A DNA stretch of 64,000 nucleotides. It comes from Phallus indusiatus (lineage: Eukaryota > Basidiomycota > Agaricomycetes > Phallales > Phallaceae). Shown here in pieces: positions 1 to 13,211 of this stretch. The translations under genes were made by a program, and so were the position numbers. The stretch spans positions 20,313-84,312 of the forward strand of contig JAQFWX010000146.1 in NCBI GenBank assembly GCA_027605045.1. The letters are read 5' to 3'. The number at the start of each line of letters is the position of its first letter. Position 1 is the stretch's first letter. Below the pieces are notes generated by a model that was not told the origin of the DNA, made no database searches, and worked only from the letters and a program-made list of their open reading frames with translations.

Positions 1-3000
1 ATTATACAATAGTATACAGTGCGGTATACAATACTAATATTACGATTACAATGTTACAAATTCTGAACTCCTTTACTTTTGAGGTACATCGAATAATATA
101 TACAATGCTGTGTAGTCTTAGGAGGCCAACAACACCGAAATCGTCGCCGGGCTTTCCTGTGCGTTGTACATACTTAGCTGCTTTCAACCCTGGAGTACTG
201 AAGGTCAGGGCGGCAAGGACACAAATGTGGTCTGACCCAATTCATTACGCTACGCATCCCACAACACCACACAGTACATACTAACAAATATTTGTTAAGC
301 CCATACCTTCATACTTCATATCACCATATTCTCAGTCCTATACTTCCTTTCTTCCGTCTTTGCCCAGGAGTCATAAGTACTTAAGTATTCACCGGGCTCG
401 ATAGCGTTTGAAGTAGGCATATTTGATCGGACATGTAGGCAGGCAGGCCTAGGTACGTGTTCGTGTAGTATCATCTACAAATATTGCGCATGCAGAATAA
501 CTTCCAAATGGCTAGCGAAAACGGAACAATGGAACCCATTGGGGATTACAGATTTCTCACGCAAGGCCAAATCGTTGAGAGTTGTCGGCCCACCAGTTTC
601 CCACACGAGCTCGAGTTTGAGCATTCGGAGACAACCGTCATTCACATTGAACAGCTATTAAACTCGGTTTTGACGTCGGAAATTCGCATCACTGATAGCC
701 TGTGCGCGTCGTACTGCAGCCCGTACGACTGGCATGTGTGTACGTACTTGAGCAGCTCATCTTCTGACGGCGATTCGCAGCAAACTAAAAAAAGAACAAA
801 CTTGTAACTAACTGGCCAACCCATGCCTATACATTCATAACATGAACCAGGGACTAGAACACGACGCCGTTATCACCCCAACGCCTGTAACAATCACCGT
901 CTCAACCGACATGTGCTCATCTCGAGCCAAGACGTATACGGACTAACCAATACTCAGTCAGCCTAACCCAGCTAGGACTTTACCCCCGCATTCCGTTTCG
1001 GACGTCGCTGCTGACCTGCGCGTGAACAAGTCATCATGGCATCATGGCATCACCAAAAGGAAGACATTGAAAAACATCGATGACAACATTAGAATTCAAA
1101 AGAACCCATCGACCTAATTGAGTTCCTTTCCAATACTTTTCAATTATCCCTATTTGGTTATTTTTTCTCTATTGGTTTCTCGGTTAATCAGGAAACCACT
1201 ATGTATTATTAGATTTCGCTGGAACCTTTAATTTTGGTACTACGTGTCCAGAAGAAGGGTTAGATCAAGGTCGGATGCTCGTTCACCCATCTCTTCGGTC
1301 TATTTTCTCTTTTCAGTATAGCCGTGAAATACTACCAAAATATACTAGGGCCCAATCTCTTACAAACACACAACGCAAAACAAAGCTTCCTAGTCTGAAC
1401 AAGTTCTAACCGACCCCTTTCGAAGATGAATTTTCTCTGCGTGCGACGATACGTATAATCAACAAAAATACATATGTACGTACACCTTCTGTGATCAGCT
1501 TCGTTTATGGCTGAGATACCATCGCATACCTCCAGAACACGCTTGATGACAATGACAGCCTCGTGTTTCTCTCGTGGACGACATACAACATACCGTCTCA
1601 TACAATCTACCATTGCCTCACCGTAATTACATACATGACTATTCTTCGCTACCTCGAAATGAAATCACTCATCGCGATGTTGAAAAAATAAAGTGATTAT
1701 CCGCCAGCCACATACCTAAAACGTATAGGTCTAGAAGTCGCCAAATTTCAAATTAGGTCCTTCATCTTCTCGCTAGTAAGTAACCTTCTTCGTTATTTTC
1801 GCTACGCGGACTGAAACTTACATCATTGTCACCGTCATACGCAGCTCAAATAACAAATGTTAAAAAACGCATCCCTCTATAAGTTACCCGACATGGGTGC
1901 GGGTCAAGGGGAAGTGTAAGCCACGGTTCCCCGCACTTCCCTTCCATTTACTCAGCTCGCATACGCCTCCTCATGCCTTGTATCGGTGATCATGAGTATT
2001 AGCCATCATCACGCTTTACTTCTTCCGGTATTAGGTGTCCATTATAATTGATGTCTTGATTTTGATTTGCACGCCAGAATCCATCGAAGTGAAAGAAGAT
2101 TAACAAAAAAATATATTAGTTCACTTGACCTGTCATGGACCCGATGTAATGGATGATAATACTGCCATTGTCAATATTGAACATTTTTTTGAGAAGCAAC
2201 GTAATGGAATTACGCTTTCAACAAGATCCGGAATGGTGGAATAGGAAGAAAAAGGTCATTATCTGTCTTTTCACTCATTATGAGCTCATAGAGATTCATT
2301 TTTCTCTTCCGGCCACCGAAATGAAGTGATTATAGTCAAATCGCTCTGGTTATTTGATATTGACGCTGAGTGCCCATGCCACTGTCCTATAAAATATATG
2401 ATCAATATCGATCAGTACGCTGACTGTCCGGATTTGGACTCGTTTGTTTTGCCTGCTATGATCTGAAATTACTACGGGCGGCACACCGGCCTCCGCCATA
2501 TTCGACTCCCCTGTCCCAAGTGTGGCACGGTTTTATCTAGGTATCGATATAGGATTAATATAGCATGCGACAATCCGAGACATAACATAGCATAATAAAA
2601 GTTTCCATCGTAGATATTATTTATCGAACACTGGCGAAACACTTCTGCCAGGGCCGGAGAAGCTGGCTGTTTGGCCATTCTTCCTAAATTCTAACACTCA
2701 CGCTTAAGTGTAAATGCTCCTATCCTATCGGTATTTATCCGGAGAGCCTGAGGGGCTACCTGATATTCCCAATCAAAATTCGAAAGTTCCAGAGCTCTAT
2801 CAATGCATGCCGATCAACTTGCGAAGGAGAAAACAGTTAAACTTATTTGATCAGAGTTTCTTCCGAGTTTATGTCCAAGATTGTGCCAAAATTATGATTA
2901 GTCTTATTCATAAATAGATATCATGGAAGAATAGCTTAACCTATGATCGTAGCTTTAGATGTTCATAGGACTATACAAGTTAAACGTTGTCGTTCAAGTT

Positions 3001-6000
3001 ATCGTAGTAATATCAACTTGAGGCACTGGCATCCTCAGTGTCAATCGCCTTCGCCGTATCCTGTCAGTGAATCAAGATAAAATACCAGTGTATGCCAGAT
3101 AAGAATAGATATAAACATCAAACCATTTTTCTGGAGGCAAAACTCGGCTGTCCGGCGGCTCTTAGGCAAGCTTGGACCCGCTGTAGAACATGATTTTTTC
3201 CGGATGTGGAATTTAGTATCAAGATCAGCTCATCACTGTGCGTAAATTATGCTACACTGACGTATAAAGTGCTCTGTAACAATCTTCGGGTCTATTGTGC
3301 TCATTAGCTACGATTGCGATGAAGCCGACAGGTTCTTGACATGCCGGCGAAGTCGAGACTGAATTGGAATCACAGTCATTTTGGCTCAATGTTGGCAAAA
3401 TACTAATCACCTCACACATCAGATGCAGAGGTGAGGTCCAGGGCTAACTCAGAACTCAAGGTGTGCCTTGACACCATTGACCAAAGTCGGTAACCCAGAG
3501 TCCAGTGGGTTTTTACGATGATCGTCACGGTGCAGTATGCAGATATAAAGAATAAGGAGTTTAATAGGAAAACTTTAAGGGTCCTATGAAATATTACAAT
3601 TTATGGAACGTAGCGTGCTGCATATATTGCGCCTTTGCTCAATGGTTGCTCTGCGCGCGAGGAGGCCGACACACCAATCAGCGCGGGTCTTAACAAACTA
3701 ACTTAAATTGTAACCTGGTAGTTGTGTATATCATTGTTTGTTGATAACTTGTTGTGGTTAGAGTATAGGAGGGATGGTACATTCTGTACTCTTCATCACG
3801 TCGAACAACGGTCAGACTCGAACTCTTCGGCATTCAAATAATAGTAGTTCGCGAAAAAAAAAGACACCGGGGTTCATTATTCATATTATGGCTTGGCCAG
3901 CTTCCGGACATCACACGTGTCTGGCACTGACATGTTTGACAACTGTCGTGCATACCATGTACAAGCTCTCCAGAGTCAAATGACACCGGTACTAGGCGAA
4001 TAAGACCTTTGGTGATATCGGTATTGTTATATCGGCACTAAACTTCATATTGATATTTTTTTCTCAACCTGAATCTAAGTCTACTTAATATCCTCATTAT
4101 AATAAACATTAAGCGAAGAAACGAAAGTAAAAAAAAACACATCACATTTTGAAAATACTATATTAAACAACTTACTGCCATTCAATTCTTCTTCACTTCA
4201 CATGCATACATAGGTACAGATAATTCACTTTTTTCCCTTGGAAGACCCTGGCTTGACAAATTTCTAGCTGCAGTGTGAACTTCAAAGGTAACTTCAAAAA
4301 TAAAAAGTCAATGTGCCGGTGCTTGCAATCGTGCTTGAGCTCGCGCCCTTTCGTGTCATCTGCTATTATTTCACAGGCTCGGGTTTAGGGAGGTTCAGGG
4401 ATATAATTCAAGCTAGACCCTGAGCCTTGGCACATAAGTCTCCATCTTGGGTACTAGTAGTGACATCCACAGACTTCTGAAGGTACGCTGCCGTAAGAAA
4501 CAGCCCGTGATTGAATGCAAGACCGTTTACATAGATCTAAGGCGAACAACGCGATCGAGAGCTGTATTCGCGAGTCATTGTTATTTATATCCCGGATCAG
4601 AGGATATGTTTAAACCAAAACGATGCAAAGGTGCTGTAACATGTGAGTAGATCGATAAAAAAAATTCAATACAGCCTTGGCTGGTGATATCAACAACAAT
4701 TAAACGTATTGCTGCCGCTACGGTCTCGATTTCGAAGCAGGTTGTCAAATTTAGGGAATCATTCAGAATATATTGCCCAATTTCAAAAACAGTCTAAGCG
4801 AAAATTTTGCGTTGTGCAACAGTAATACTTTGGGGACAGGAAATGATGACCGCGCGAACACGAACTTTCTCAGTAGTAAGTATGTGATTTTGAGTCAAAA
4901 GTATAATGATTTGAAATCTGTCATAGTGTCGTGCCAAGTCTGTCATATATTCTCACAATACTACGATCGATGTGATTGTTCGGAGTCCGCACAACGCTGA
5001 ACCCGGATTTTGTGCTTCCGAGTCAGCTTCTAAGACCGACTTCAAGCTACACTCGTTAAGGTTATCAGTCTTGTAAATCAAAATGTTGAAAGAGATGTAA
5101 TTCAGAATTTGGGCGCCTGGTAATTGTATTCAGCTCAAAATATGACCGGATTAGCTAGTTACGGCCCGACATATCCAAAGTGCTTACGTTGTTTCAACTT
5201 GTTTTCATTTTGCAAAACGTCGGGTGGACTTCGTATCACCATAAAGTGAAGATGAAGCCGGTCATCGGGGTTTAAGTAGAGGTTCAAATTATATGTTCCT
5301 TTTTCCTGAAACATAGTACTGAGTAAGCTTTTCTCTAAAGCGCATAACATGTGAAAGATTTAGAACTTTGGCAAAACATGCTGTACAGTTTTTTTTAGCC
5401 AATTGATATTGAATATCTCCACAAAAATCGGTTTCCTATTCGATGAGGAACGAGGCCTACTTGGAAGACCCGCCTAGATAGTAGTACTAACGAGGTTTCT
5501 TTACTCAAATGAAAAACAAACCACACCAAGATATCGTAGGATACGTAAAAAGTACAAACTTCAGATCTATTGAAATCATCATCCCAATGCCAGAAAACGG
5601 GAAGCTCCGGAACTTCCGGCTAAATAGTATTTCCGAAAATGGCTGAGGACCAACTGCAGGTTGGATATATATGACAGGCAAACCAGTTAAAATCATGTAT
5701 CTTGATCTTTATAGATATGATTTGCTTGCGGAGTTCTAGGTTCTGGGTTTTTGAAACCATCATTTCTCAAATAGTTTAAGTTGCATCATCAGTGCTTAAC
5801 AGATAAGTTTACGCTTGAAGCTAAGCTCCGTCGTTAACTTTAACACGCCAGATCCCCATAATTCTGAATTGAAATTCAGTTGACGAGATTGCACTTCATA
5901 ACTTCATCATACCGATAATAGGATCTAAAACATAGATTCATGTCACAGATCGAACCGTCCACGTCTCCGATCTACCGCATCTACATTTACTATATTCATA

Positions 6001-8032
6001 AAGAAATCAATACCAATGATGTGACATGGTGAAAAAACAAACAAAAAGGGCTGATCTGGATTCTGGTTTGCGCGATCCATATGACGGTAGTTTTTTTTTT
6101 TGACTTTCCTTATCGTGTGCACGGGTATCTGGATCAAATATGAATTAAGTGTGAATATAGTGAGATCATTTTTTGAATGAGTGAAGAAGTAAACATATTG
6201 GTGTCGGAGCCCGTTGATTATAAGTTAGTCAATTCGAAACCCCGCTACTTCTGAGGACTGTGCCTTTTGGCGATGGTCACGATTCTCATCCTATCCGGGA
6301 AGTGTTCCTTGCGCGGGGTTCAGAAAGGTCTATTGAACCTGTTCAGGAAGGTAGATGACTGTGATAGTGTCAAAAAGAAGTTATACATACCATGACGCCG
6401 GTATGGAGTTGGCGTCTGGGCCAGTAAAATACTGCCAAATATGCTATTAACCCATCATATTGGTTTATGAAGGGGAGTTGATCAAATTCAAGTCACATTC
6501 AGTAGAATAGATTGCTTGCACATTGCCTTATATTAAAGCCAGTATGTCTCCGGAGTGATCCGCATGTTACAAGATTGAATCAAAACAATGTTCAAGGTAC
6601 AATCTGATGTTTTTCCAATGAGCACCTTTTATACAGTCATACAGTCAAAGGAGCTGAAAAGAGATGACATCGGGCGATTCGAAAATTTGTTGGAGCTTCA
6701 TTGGGAAGTCCTATGTCAAGAACGGGTTCGATATCCTTGATGAGACAACCCACACAGAAATTCGGAAGGAACTTACCCGCAGCGTCATGTGGACCTAAAA
6801 CGAAATATATAGTTGTAGCAACGATCATTCGCATCATTTAAAAATTAATAAAAACGAACTGAGTTCCCGGCATACGCATCTGTATCGAATGCATAAATAT
6901 GAGCGAAACTGAGCTGTAAGCTTATGAAAGTTGATATCCGCGTTGTACACCATACACGTCTAATATTTGCGAGTACGCTCGGTGTGAAATGAGTGGCCCT
7001 GGCAGCAGCTTCAGTAGTGGCCCTTTGTTCTTTGTCGTTTACGACCGTACAAGACTTAAGACTGAAAGAAAAAGCTTTCGCTGCTTGGTGCTTTGCATGC
7101 AATTTCAGTATAAGCCTGATTAAAACCATTCAATTTTCAATTCGGCTAAAAACAAAATATTTGTCCATAAAGTCTGAATTAGGAAGGCGAGTGATGAGCA
7201 GGACGATGAACAAAAAATATTGCTATGCCATGCTCACATATTGTCTCCTTTCGACTTCAGGTCTCCGTTAGCTATAAGTCTAATGAGTGCTTCCGATCGA
7301 TTTGTCGTTAGTTCTTTGTCGTCTTGTGACACTCCTGTAATAAACTTGGATTCTTAGCGTAATATCGTGGAGTCAGATGCCATCTACAGATGACTATGAA
7401 TCATGATCATGGAAGTTCTTCAATGTTAATAGTACAATTGAGGCATTATATTGTTCTGAGAATGGATGAGAGCAAAAGATCAAAAACTCGCCCTATAGCT
7501 AGACATAATATTGTGTCGGCGAAGTACTCGGAAACTCAGTCTGGGCTGCATGAGGATTTCAGTCACGGTAACAGATTACCAAGCTTATGACAGCGTATTA
7601 CCAAGCTCTGTCTGCGTCTTCGTCAGCAAATCATTCAACCTGCCAATCTCATCGTTTCGACTATCTAAAAGCAAAAGTTACGCTACAATTGCGATAGACA
7701 TGGTTCACTTTTCCGGACCGTCTGCCCAATTGAAAACTTCAGGCTGAGTCAACATGCGTTCCGAACGTTCACACGTTCACACGAGCTCACATCGTCTCGT
7801 TGACCCGGGTCCATCTATCTTTCTGGCCATATCGAGCCGCGATATTCGAATACGAGACACAAACCACGTGTAAAATGTGCTTTGTAATTTTCTAAAAGCA
7901 TCTTCCGACGGCTTGACCTATTTCGAAGATATCCGGTCAACTTTCTCCGCTCTTCATTGCGTCAGCACCTTGACTCAGTCCTATAAGTATGGGAAACGGA
8001 GGACACGGTAACCATTTTCCGCCCTTTTCCAA
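1..8032. other. gene-poor A+T-rich stretch
   Basis: I find no recognisable gene here on either strand. The open frames are short (under about 110 codons), overlap one another on opposite strands, and show no family motif or splice-linked continuation. There are small local repeats, such as a CATCATGG-type repeat near 1035-1060 and an ACGTTCACACGTTCACAC tandem near 7768-7785. Homopolymer runs are frequent. The base composition and lack of coding signal suggest old decayed repeat sequence, but I cannot name an element. Confidence 0.6.
7971..7989 (+). promoter_or_regulatory. promoter of the AMID-like gene: TGACTCA plus TATA-like box
   Basis: A TGACTCA heptamer (7971-7977), the Gcn4/AP-1-type bZIP site, is followed directly by TATAAGTA (7982-7989), about 45 bp before the ATG at 8033. 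The position fits a core promoter. Regulation by a bZIP factor is inference only. Confidence 0.35.
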
Positions 8033-9492
8033 ATGTCCGCCAAAAACATCGTGATTGTAGGGGGTGGAAGCGCAGGTCTACAATTGCTTGTTTTACAAGT
8101 TGCGAATTCGTGAACTCACGCAGTGTTTTTTTCTCGATCAAGGTATTGAGCTAGTTGTAGCACTGTGGCCAAAACTTGCTTCGACACCCCACACCCTAAC
8201 ACTCATTACGGACAAGGACCACTATGTTCACTACATTGCAGCATTACGGACTGTATCTGCGCCAGTCGACGACAAAGAATGGACGGAGTCAACATTTCTT
8301 TCTCTTGAGCACCTTTTCAAAAAGGGTGGTAACAGGAAGGGAAAGGTTGTGTCCGGGAAGGCTACTTCAATACAATACGATGAAGGCGAAGGCGGCAAAA
8401 AGACTGGAAGCGGGAAAGTGATCACTGACAAAGGCGATTCGGTTCCCTTCGACATTTTGGCTATCGCCACTGGTGCAAAATGGGACGCTCCGTTGGATTT
8501 CAAGCCGACCAAACAGGAGGTATTGCACCAGGTTAAAGAGTGGCGAGAGAAAATCCGGGACGCGAAAAGTGTTGTCGTGGCTGGTGGCGGCGCTGTTGGA
8601 ATAGGTGTCTTGTGCTTTTTTCAAATTGTTCTTTGAGCCATTACTGATTTAACATCAGAACTATGTGGTGAAATACGCGACCAATACCCGGTTTGTATCC
8701 TTTACTATTCCTTCGTTTTAGCATGCGCATTAACATGGGATACAACGTAGTCCAAACCCATAACGCTAGTCCACAACAAACCGCTTTTACTTCATTCGGT
8801 TTATCCCGAAAAATACCGTCGCGATCTAGCTACTCGTCTCGCGAAGCGAGGCGTCCGCATTATACTCGACGACTCCATCGACTTCGAAGAACAACAACAG
8901 CGCGCAGCCGGAACGGAGGTTGTTACGCGGAAAAACGTCCAACTTGAAGCCGACTTGTTGGTAAGCTGTAGCACAAAAAAAAACAAAATAAGCCTCAAAT
9001 TCATTAACCGTACTCAAATATAGATATCAGCTAGAGGACCCACTCCGAATCCAACCCTTCTAGAGACTCTGGACCCTAAACCGATTACATCCTCCAACCA
9101 TGCCGACGTGGAAGCAACGTTCCAGCTCAGGGGACACGAGACCATCTTTGCACTCGGAGACATAATCCAGTGGGAGAAGGAAATTCCACAAAAGACTAAA
9201 CATGGCAGACACGCCGCGCATGTTTGTAAAAATATTATGGACATGTTGAACGGCAAGACTCCTACCGCCAAATATTCGGCTATGATGGAGGGTATAATAA
9301 TCACTATTGGAAAGGTGCGCGAACGTTTATTTTATATTTCCTTCTTTAAAGACGTCGAACGTTCCTTCATAGAAACACGGAGCGGGATATATAGATATTT
9401 TATGGGGTGTTTTACTTGGCGATTGGTTAGTAACGAAGTTAAAGGGAAATGAACTCTTTGTGGCCCCTGTCAAAACATTGTTGGGCTATTAA
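8033..9492 (+). CDS. AMID/FSP1-like FAD-dependent NAD(P)H oxidoreductase
   Basis: The spliced protein is 385 aa from six exons: 8033-8075, 8143-8604, 8659-8690, 8751-8960, 9024-9314 and 9373-9492 (total 1158 nt, frame intact). It has the two-dinucleotide-binding-domain layout of apoptosis-inducing factor homologous proteins (AIFM2/FSP1/AMID). The N-terminal FAD Rossmann motif IVIVGGGSAG is split by intron 1. The family region LTLITDKDHYVH follows, then an NAD(P)H-binding motif VVVAGGGAVGIE, then the FAD ribityl motif FALGDI. The C-terminus contains the family segment GAGYIDILWG and ends in LLGY. The family oxidises NAD(P)H and reduces quinone-type acceptors. No N-terminal myristoylation glycine is present (MSAKN), unlike animal FSP1. 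The gene is convergent with the first terpene synthase, with 204 bp between stop codons. Confidence 0.9.
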
Positions 9493-9696
9493 AGGGCCAC
9501 GTAGGGTATCGTTTTCTCTTGCTTCATTAGTTTTGACGGGATATTGTTTTGTTCACGATCTGATTTGTATGTATTTACTAACTACTTGTAATATCTCTTT
9601 ATATGATACCTATTTTATTTATGTTACATAACTCATGCCGTTTACATACATAAATGGACCGATGCAAAGTGTTTAGTTCAAACTCATGAAATAAAA

Positions 9697-11029
9697 CTAA
9701 ACCTTAAGCCTTGTGTTTCCAGCGGTGGAAACACTCTGAAGCCGTGGAAGGAGCTGGACTCGACGTGTGTTCTGTACTTGCCGACCGACTTTCCCGAAAT
9801 ATCTTTCGGACTGAAATGAAACGAAAAAAAAGTTGAGAACGACGGCAACAACTGAATATACTAACAGACCTCGAAACTCCAGGAATCATTAACCCTAACC
9901 CAATTAGCCAGACCTTGACAGTACTCATGAATGTCTGTGCGAGAACGTTTGGGCAGGCCAAGTGTAGCGGTTGGAATATTGTGCCACTCCTCTAAAAATT
10001 GATTCATGAGACATTCGTGAAGATTTCCAATCCAATTTATGCCACTTTGAACATCTGTATTGAGTTCATGCACAACAATCGTTACTAGGTTGTGAGTGTC
10101 GTCGCCTCGAGCCTGTCTTTAAGGAGCCGATTAATCGATGTTATGTATTTTCAAGTGAACCCGTCGATACTCACTCTTGATTATACGAGTACAGATCATT
10201 CCCAATGATGATTAAATCAACGGTCAATTGAGTGAGCTTCTCAATAACAGGATGTCTCATAACATGGTTGGGAATGTTCATGTACATCTCATTTAGAACA
10301 AATGAAGATCTCGCTCCAATAGTTTCCCGACGGACTTGGAAATAACTTTCAATAGTGCGGATGCGGTGAGCCGTTCTGTCCTTAGCCTGCTCGACAACGG
10401 CGTCAAGGTAGGTTTGAAAGGTGGCAATGAAACGATGTTGTGCTACTGGGGTCATTCTGCGTATTGCATTTGCCCAAAATCTAATAGAAAAGTGAGATCG
10501 GGTCGGGTAAATTTTCATTGGAAATTTGCAACGTACTGACGAGCCACTTCGCCCCCAATCCATTCATCTTTTGGTCTCGGAATGTATGGATAATAAATTG
10601 CATCCATAACTATGTCTGCTTGAGCTCGTACTACATCAGCAGCTGCCTTGTCGGTATGCTCGTCAATCATAAAAAATAAGTTCATCAGATCGCAGCCGAT
10701 ACGACAGCCCTCTAGAGAAAAATCAACAACAATACTATTTCGGAGAATGACTTTCGAACCTTTGTCGAGAGATAGATAAGCCATTGAAGCTAATAAACCT
10801 TTTGGTAATGAGTAATTATGGGGAAAATGTCACTCAGCATCGACTTACTGAAATCGCATTTGTTGAACGCCTCTTGAGCGGATTTATCAAATGCGCCAAA
10901 AGACTCGCACCATTCTGACGATTCGGCCTTGCATATATCATAATAAGGATTGATGCTTCGCGGCCAAGGCCACGAAGCGAGGGTATCGGGGATGTAGATG
11001 AAACGGGGCCGAGGAGTAGTAGACACCAT
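9697..11029 (-). CDS. sesquiterpene synthase, copy 1 (Δ6-protoilludene synthase-like)
   Basis: Class I terpene cyclase, predicted to ionise farnesyl diphosphate in the cytosol. Six exons: 11029-10849, 10798-10760, 10711-10537, 10480-10175, 10116-9870 and 9810-9697 (total 1062 nt), giving 353 aa, the usual size for fungal sesquiterpene synthases. The first Mg2+ motif is DEHTD, in [10 protein letters not shown]. The second (NSE) is NDLYSYNQE, followed by the family's [10 protein letters not shown] segment. The conserved RY pair is in SERYFG near the C-terminus. The N-terminal [18 protein letters not shown] and CDFSLLAS segments match the Agaricomycete Omp6/Omp7/Pro1 clade, whose members make 1,11-cyclised humulyl-cation products such as Δ6-protoilludene; the product here is inferred. 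The start at 11029 is preferred over an upstream in-frame ATG at 11098 because copy 2 begins at the equivalent residue and a TATA box lies between the two. Confidence 0.93.
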
Positions 11030-11082
11030 TGGATTTGCGTGAGGAGCTGTTTTGGTGAATAAATTATTAGTGTGTGCACTTC

Positions 11083-11090
11083 TTTTTATA
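11083..11090 (-). promoter_or_regulatory. TATA box of terpene synthase copy 1
   Basis: TATAAAAA on the minus strand lies 54-61 bp upstream of the chosen ATG (11029). A TATA box occupies the same relative position in copy 2 (14598-14605). Conservation across the duplication supports it as the core promoter. Confidence 0.5.
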
Positions 11091-11225
11091 AGGACCATAA
11101 TAGTCTAAGCTTCAGAAACTTGGGGAAATAAAGGAACCCCTGGATGTCAAGTTGAGAACACTGCTTTCGGATTTATTATATTCTAAACTAAAAATCCCGA
11201 GCACCGTACTATGAAAGGATTAGTT

Positions 11226-12505
11226 TTGTCGCAAAAATTGCCCGCGTCTGATCCGGCGAGGTCCATCTGACCGGTGCTGACGGAGGCCGATGGAAAGCCG
11301 ATGGAGGCTGATGGAAACAGAGAAGCTGGCGATGTTGAAGGATGCTGAAGCGCTGAAGGCTGTTGGACGGGCCCTGCTCACTGCCACGACCTCTAAATCA
11401 GACACCAGATTTTAGAAATATTTTTCTTTTTATATAACGAAAAATCTAAGTTGTTATTTAGCTACCGTGCCAGCCGCGGCTCAAGAAAAAATCGTAGAAA
11501 AGCATCCGAATCTACTAAGTCATTGAGATAGTAATACTTTCTTGGCTTGTCAAAGGAATCATAGGACAACCACAAATGAAAACTTCACGAAAGCAATTTC
11601 CATTTTCTTCGACTGGTCAAAAACCTGACATCCCTCCCACCTCATTTGCGGCGTCCACGTTGAAGGTCCAAATAAGTCACTAAGGCAATATCATAGCGCG
11701 TCTTCAGTGGAGTGAATGCGAGCCAACGACACTGGCTCTGTGTTAATTACCACACAGTCATAACGGGGCTGAAAAAAATCGGGATTACAGCGTAAGGTGT
11801 CTTGTTGTTCGCGCCAATGCTCAACACGACGGTAATGGAGATAAAGACAATATCGCAAAAACCGTAAGAGGTTTATAAACCTGGACCATTATAAACCCAA
11901 AATTAGACAGTAAATCGCCGGGGGTTTATAATGCATCATTGGAACTTCAAGGCACTTATATGACTTATATACATATGTACTACTACCCATGTTTATAAAT
12001 TAAGTCGGCGGTTTTTCTTATACAATATCATATTGATCATTTTTTTTGGCTTTAACTTTTCGATATCAAGATCAAAAATTGAAGTGGTTATTCAAAATGT
12101 ATATTGAAGATATTAATGTACATGTATAGTCTATAGTCCACACTATAAGTATTACACTAGAGGTGTGCGTAACGCATTTCTTCTCGGTGAGAAACCCTAC
12201 GTTACCGAAATATGAATATATGTTCCTATGTCCCAATTATTTGCCTATATAACGCAAGGCCATCGGCTTTGTAAATAGTTAGACAGACAGGGTATGGTTG
12301 ACTTTCACCAAACCTGTCTGTCCAAAGCTCCACCAGAAAAAAAAAATAAGTATTACACTAGACCGCTACTAGTAGACTAATAATACAGTTCGGGCTAAAT
12401 AAAAACTAAATTAAATTTGTTCAGGCGACCACTTTTAGCCACTTTCTGATCAGGCACTGACGATTTTTGCGACAATTTGATATAGTATAACCGGTTGGTT
12501 GAGAT
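11226..12505. other. ~1.3 kb insertion present only in duplication unit 1
   Basis: This sequence has no counterpart in unit 2, where the same flanks are about 75 bp apart. No convincing coding frame is seen. Between 11870 and 12000 there are repeated, partly inverted TTTATAA-type motifs. A retroposed element (12145-12362) sits inside it. It may be one or more non-autonomous transposons, or unit 2 may have lost it. I could not define terminal repeats for the whole block. Confidence 0.5.
12145..12362 (+). mobile_element. SINE-like retroposed element with 17-bp target-site duplication
   Basis: The perfect direct repeat ATAAGTATTACACTAGA occurs at 12145-12161 and 12346-12362. It brackets about 184 bp that ends in an A tail (CAGAAAAAAAAAA). 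A long target-site duplication with a 3' A tail is the signature of LINE-mediated retroposition, so the element is on the plus strand. The body has strong hairpin potential. GTAACG near its 5' end pairs with CGTTAC about 26 nt on, with TTTCT/AGAAA nested inside. AAGGCC-ATC-GGCTTT can form a small stem. ACAGACAGG pairs with CCTGTCTGT near the 3' end. I see no tRNA A/B boxes, so it is not an ordinary tRNA-derived SINE. The parent RNA is unknown. Confidence 0.7.
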
Positions 12506-12994
12506 ATCACGGTTATTTAAACTTCACGAGCCCGTCCCATAGTAGTTAAAATTGATTTTTTGAGCGAATAGAATTGAGTTTGTGTCGTAACGCACTACAA
12601 GCATTGATAAGGAACGAGGTTTTGCAGATTATTGTATATTTGGCACCGAGTGGGAAAATCCAATGACGTGAACGGAGCTAATAACACCACATTTATCTCA
12701 AAAAACTGCTATCCTTAATTTGTACAAGTTATTGTGTTCATTTTGATATAAACCGGGGCTTCGGGTTGATGCCCGGGCCACACACTCTAAGTCGATAAAG
12801 CGTTTAGCCATACACCGGTGAGTAAATGATTGGTGAATAATCACCTTATTACTGTGATATTCGATGAACATCTCTCTCGAAGCATAGTCGCTTTGGTGTG
12901 TGTAGTGTCAGAGAAGCTTGAGCTTGAGCGCCTGCCAGCCTGCCGTTTCTCGTTTACATAAATGAGCCGATGCAAAGTTTTGAGTTCGAATTTA

Positions 12995-13205
12995 AGGAGA
13001 ATTTTCGAGTTACATTTTCGGCGATTAAACTTATAAAGAGAGCAAACGCTTCAGCCGAAATACGAAGTACATACATCATGAATGAGGTCGATGTCGCGGA
13101 AGAAGAGAAAAAAGATCCACAGGAACGTAATAATAGGAAATATGTAACGATTGTCTAATCAACAAATCTGACGAATGAGAGCCTCATAGCCGACCACCAA
13201 AAATA
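12995..13205. other. short insertion after terpene synthase copy 2
   Basis: In unit 1 the shared flank motif runs almost directly into the synthase stop codon; in unit 2 about 200 extra bp separate them. A 62-codon frame (12970-13158, +) spans it but resembles no family I know, and I do not call it a gene. Confidence 0.35.
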
Positions 13206-13211
13206 AAGCAC

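Noticed and set aside
484..807. 107-codon open frame in the left gene desert
   Set aside because: No domain, no splice partner, and an overlapping frame on the other strand; chance ORF is the simplest explanation.
11030..11098. Upstream in-frame ATG for terpene synthase copy 1
   Set aside because: It lies upstream of the TATA box, and copy 2 has no equivalent start; the family begins near the IPD..ASWPWPR segment.
12970..13158. 62-codon charged frame after terpene synthase copy 2
   Set aside because: Lies partly in duplicated flank and partly in a short insertion; no counterpart in unit 1 and no known family.
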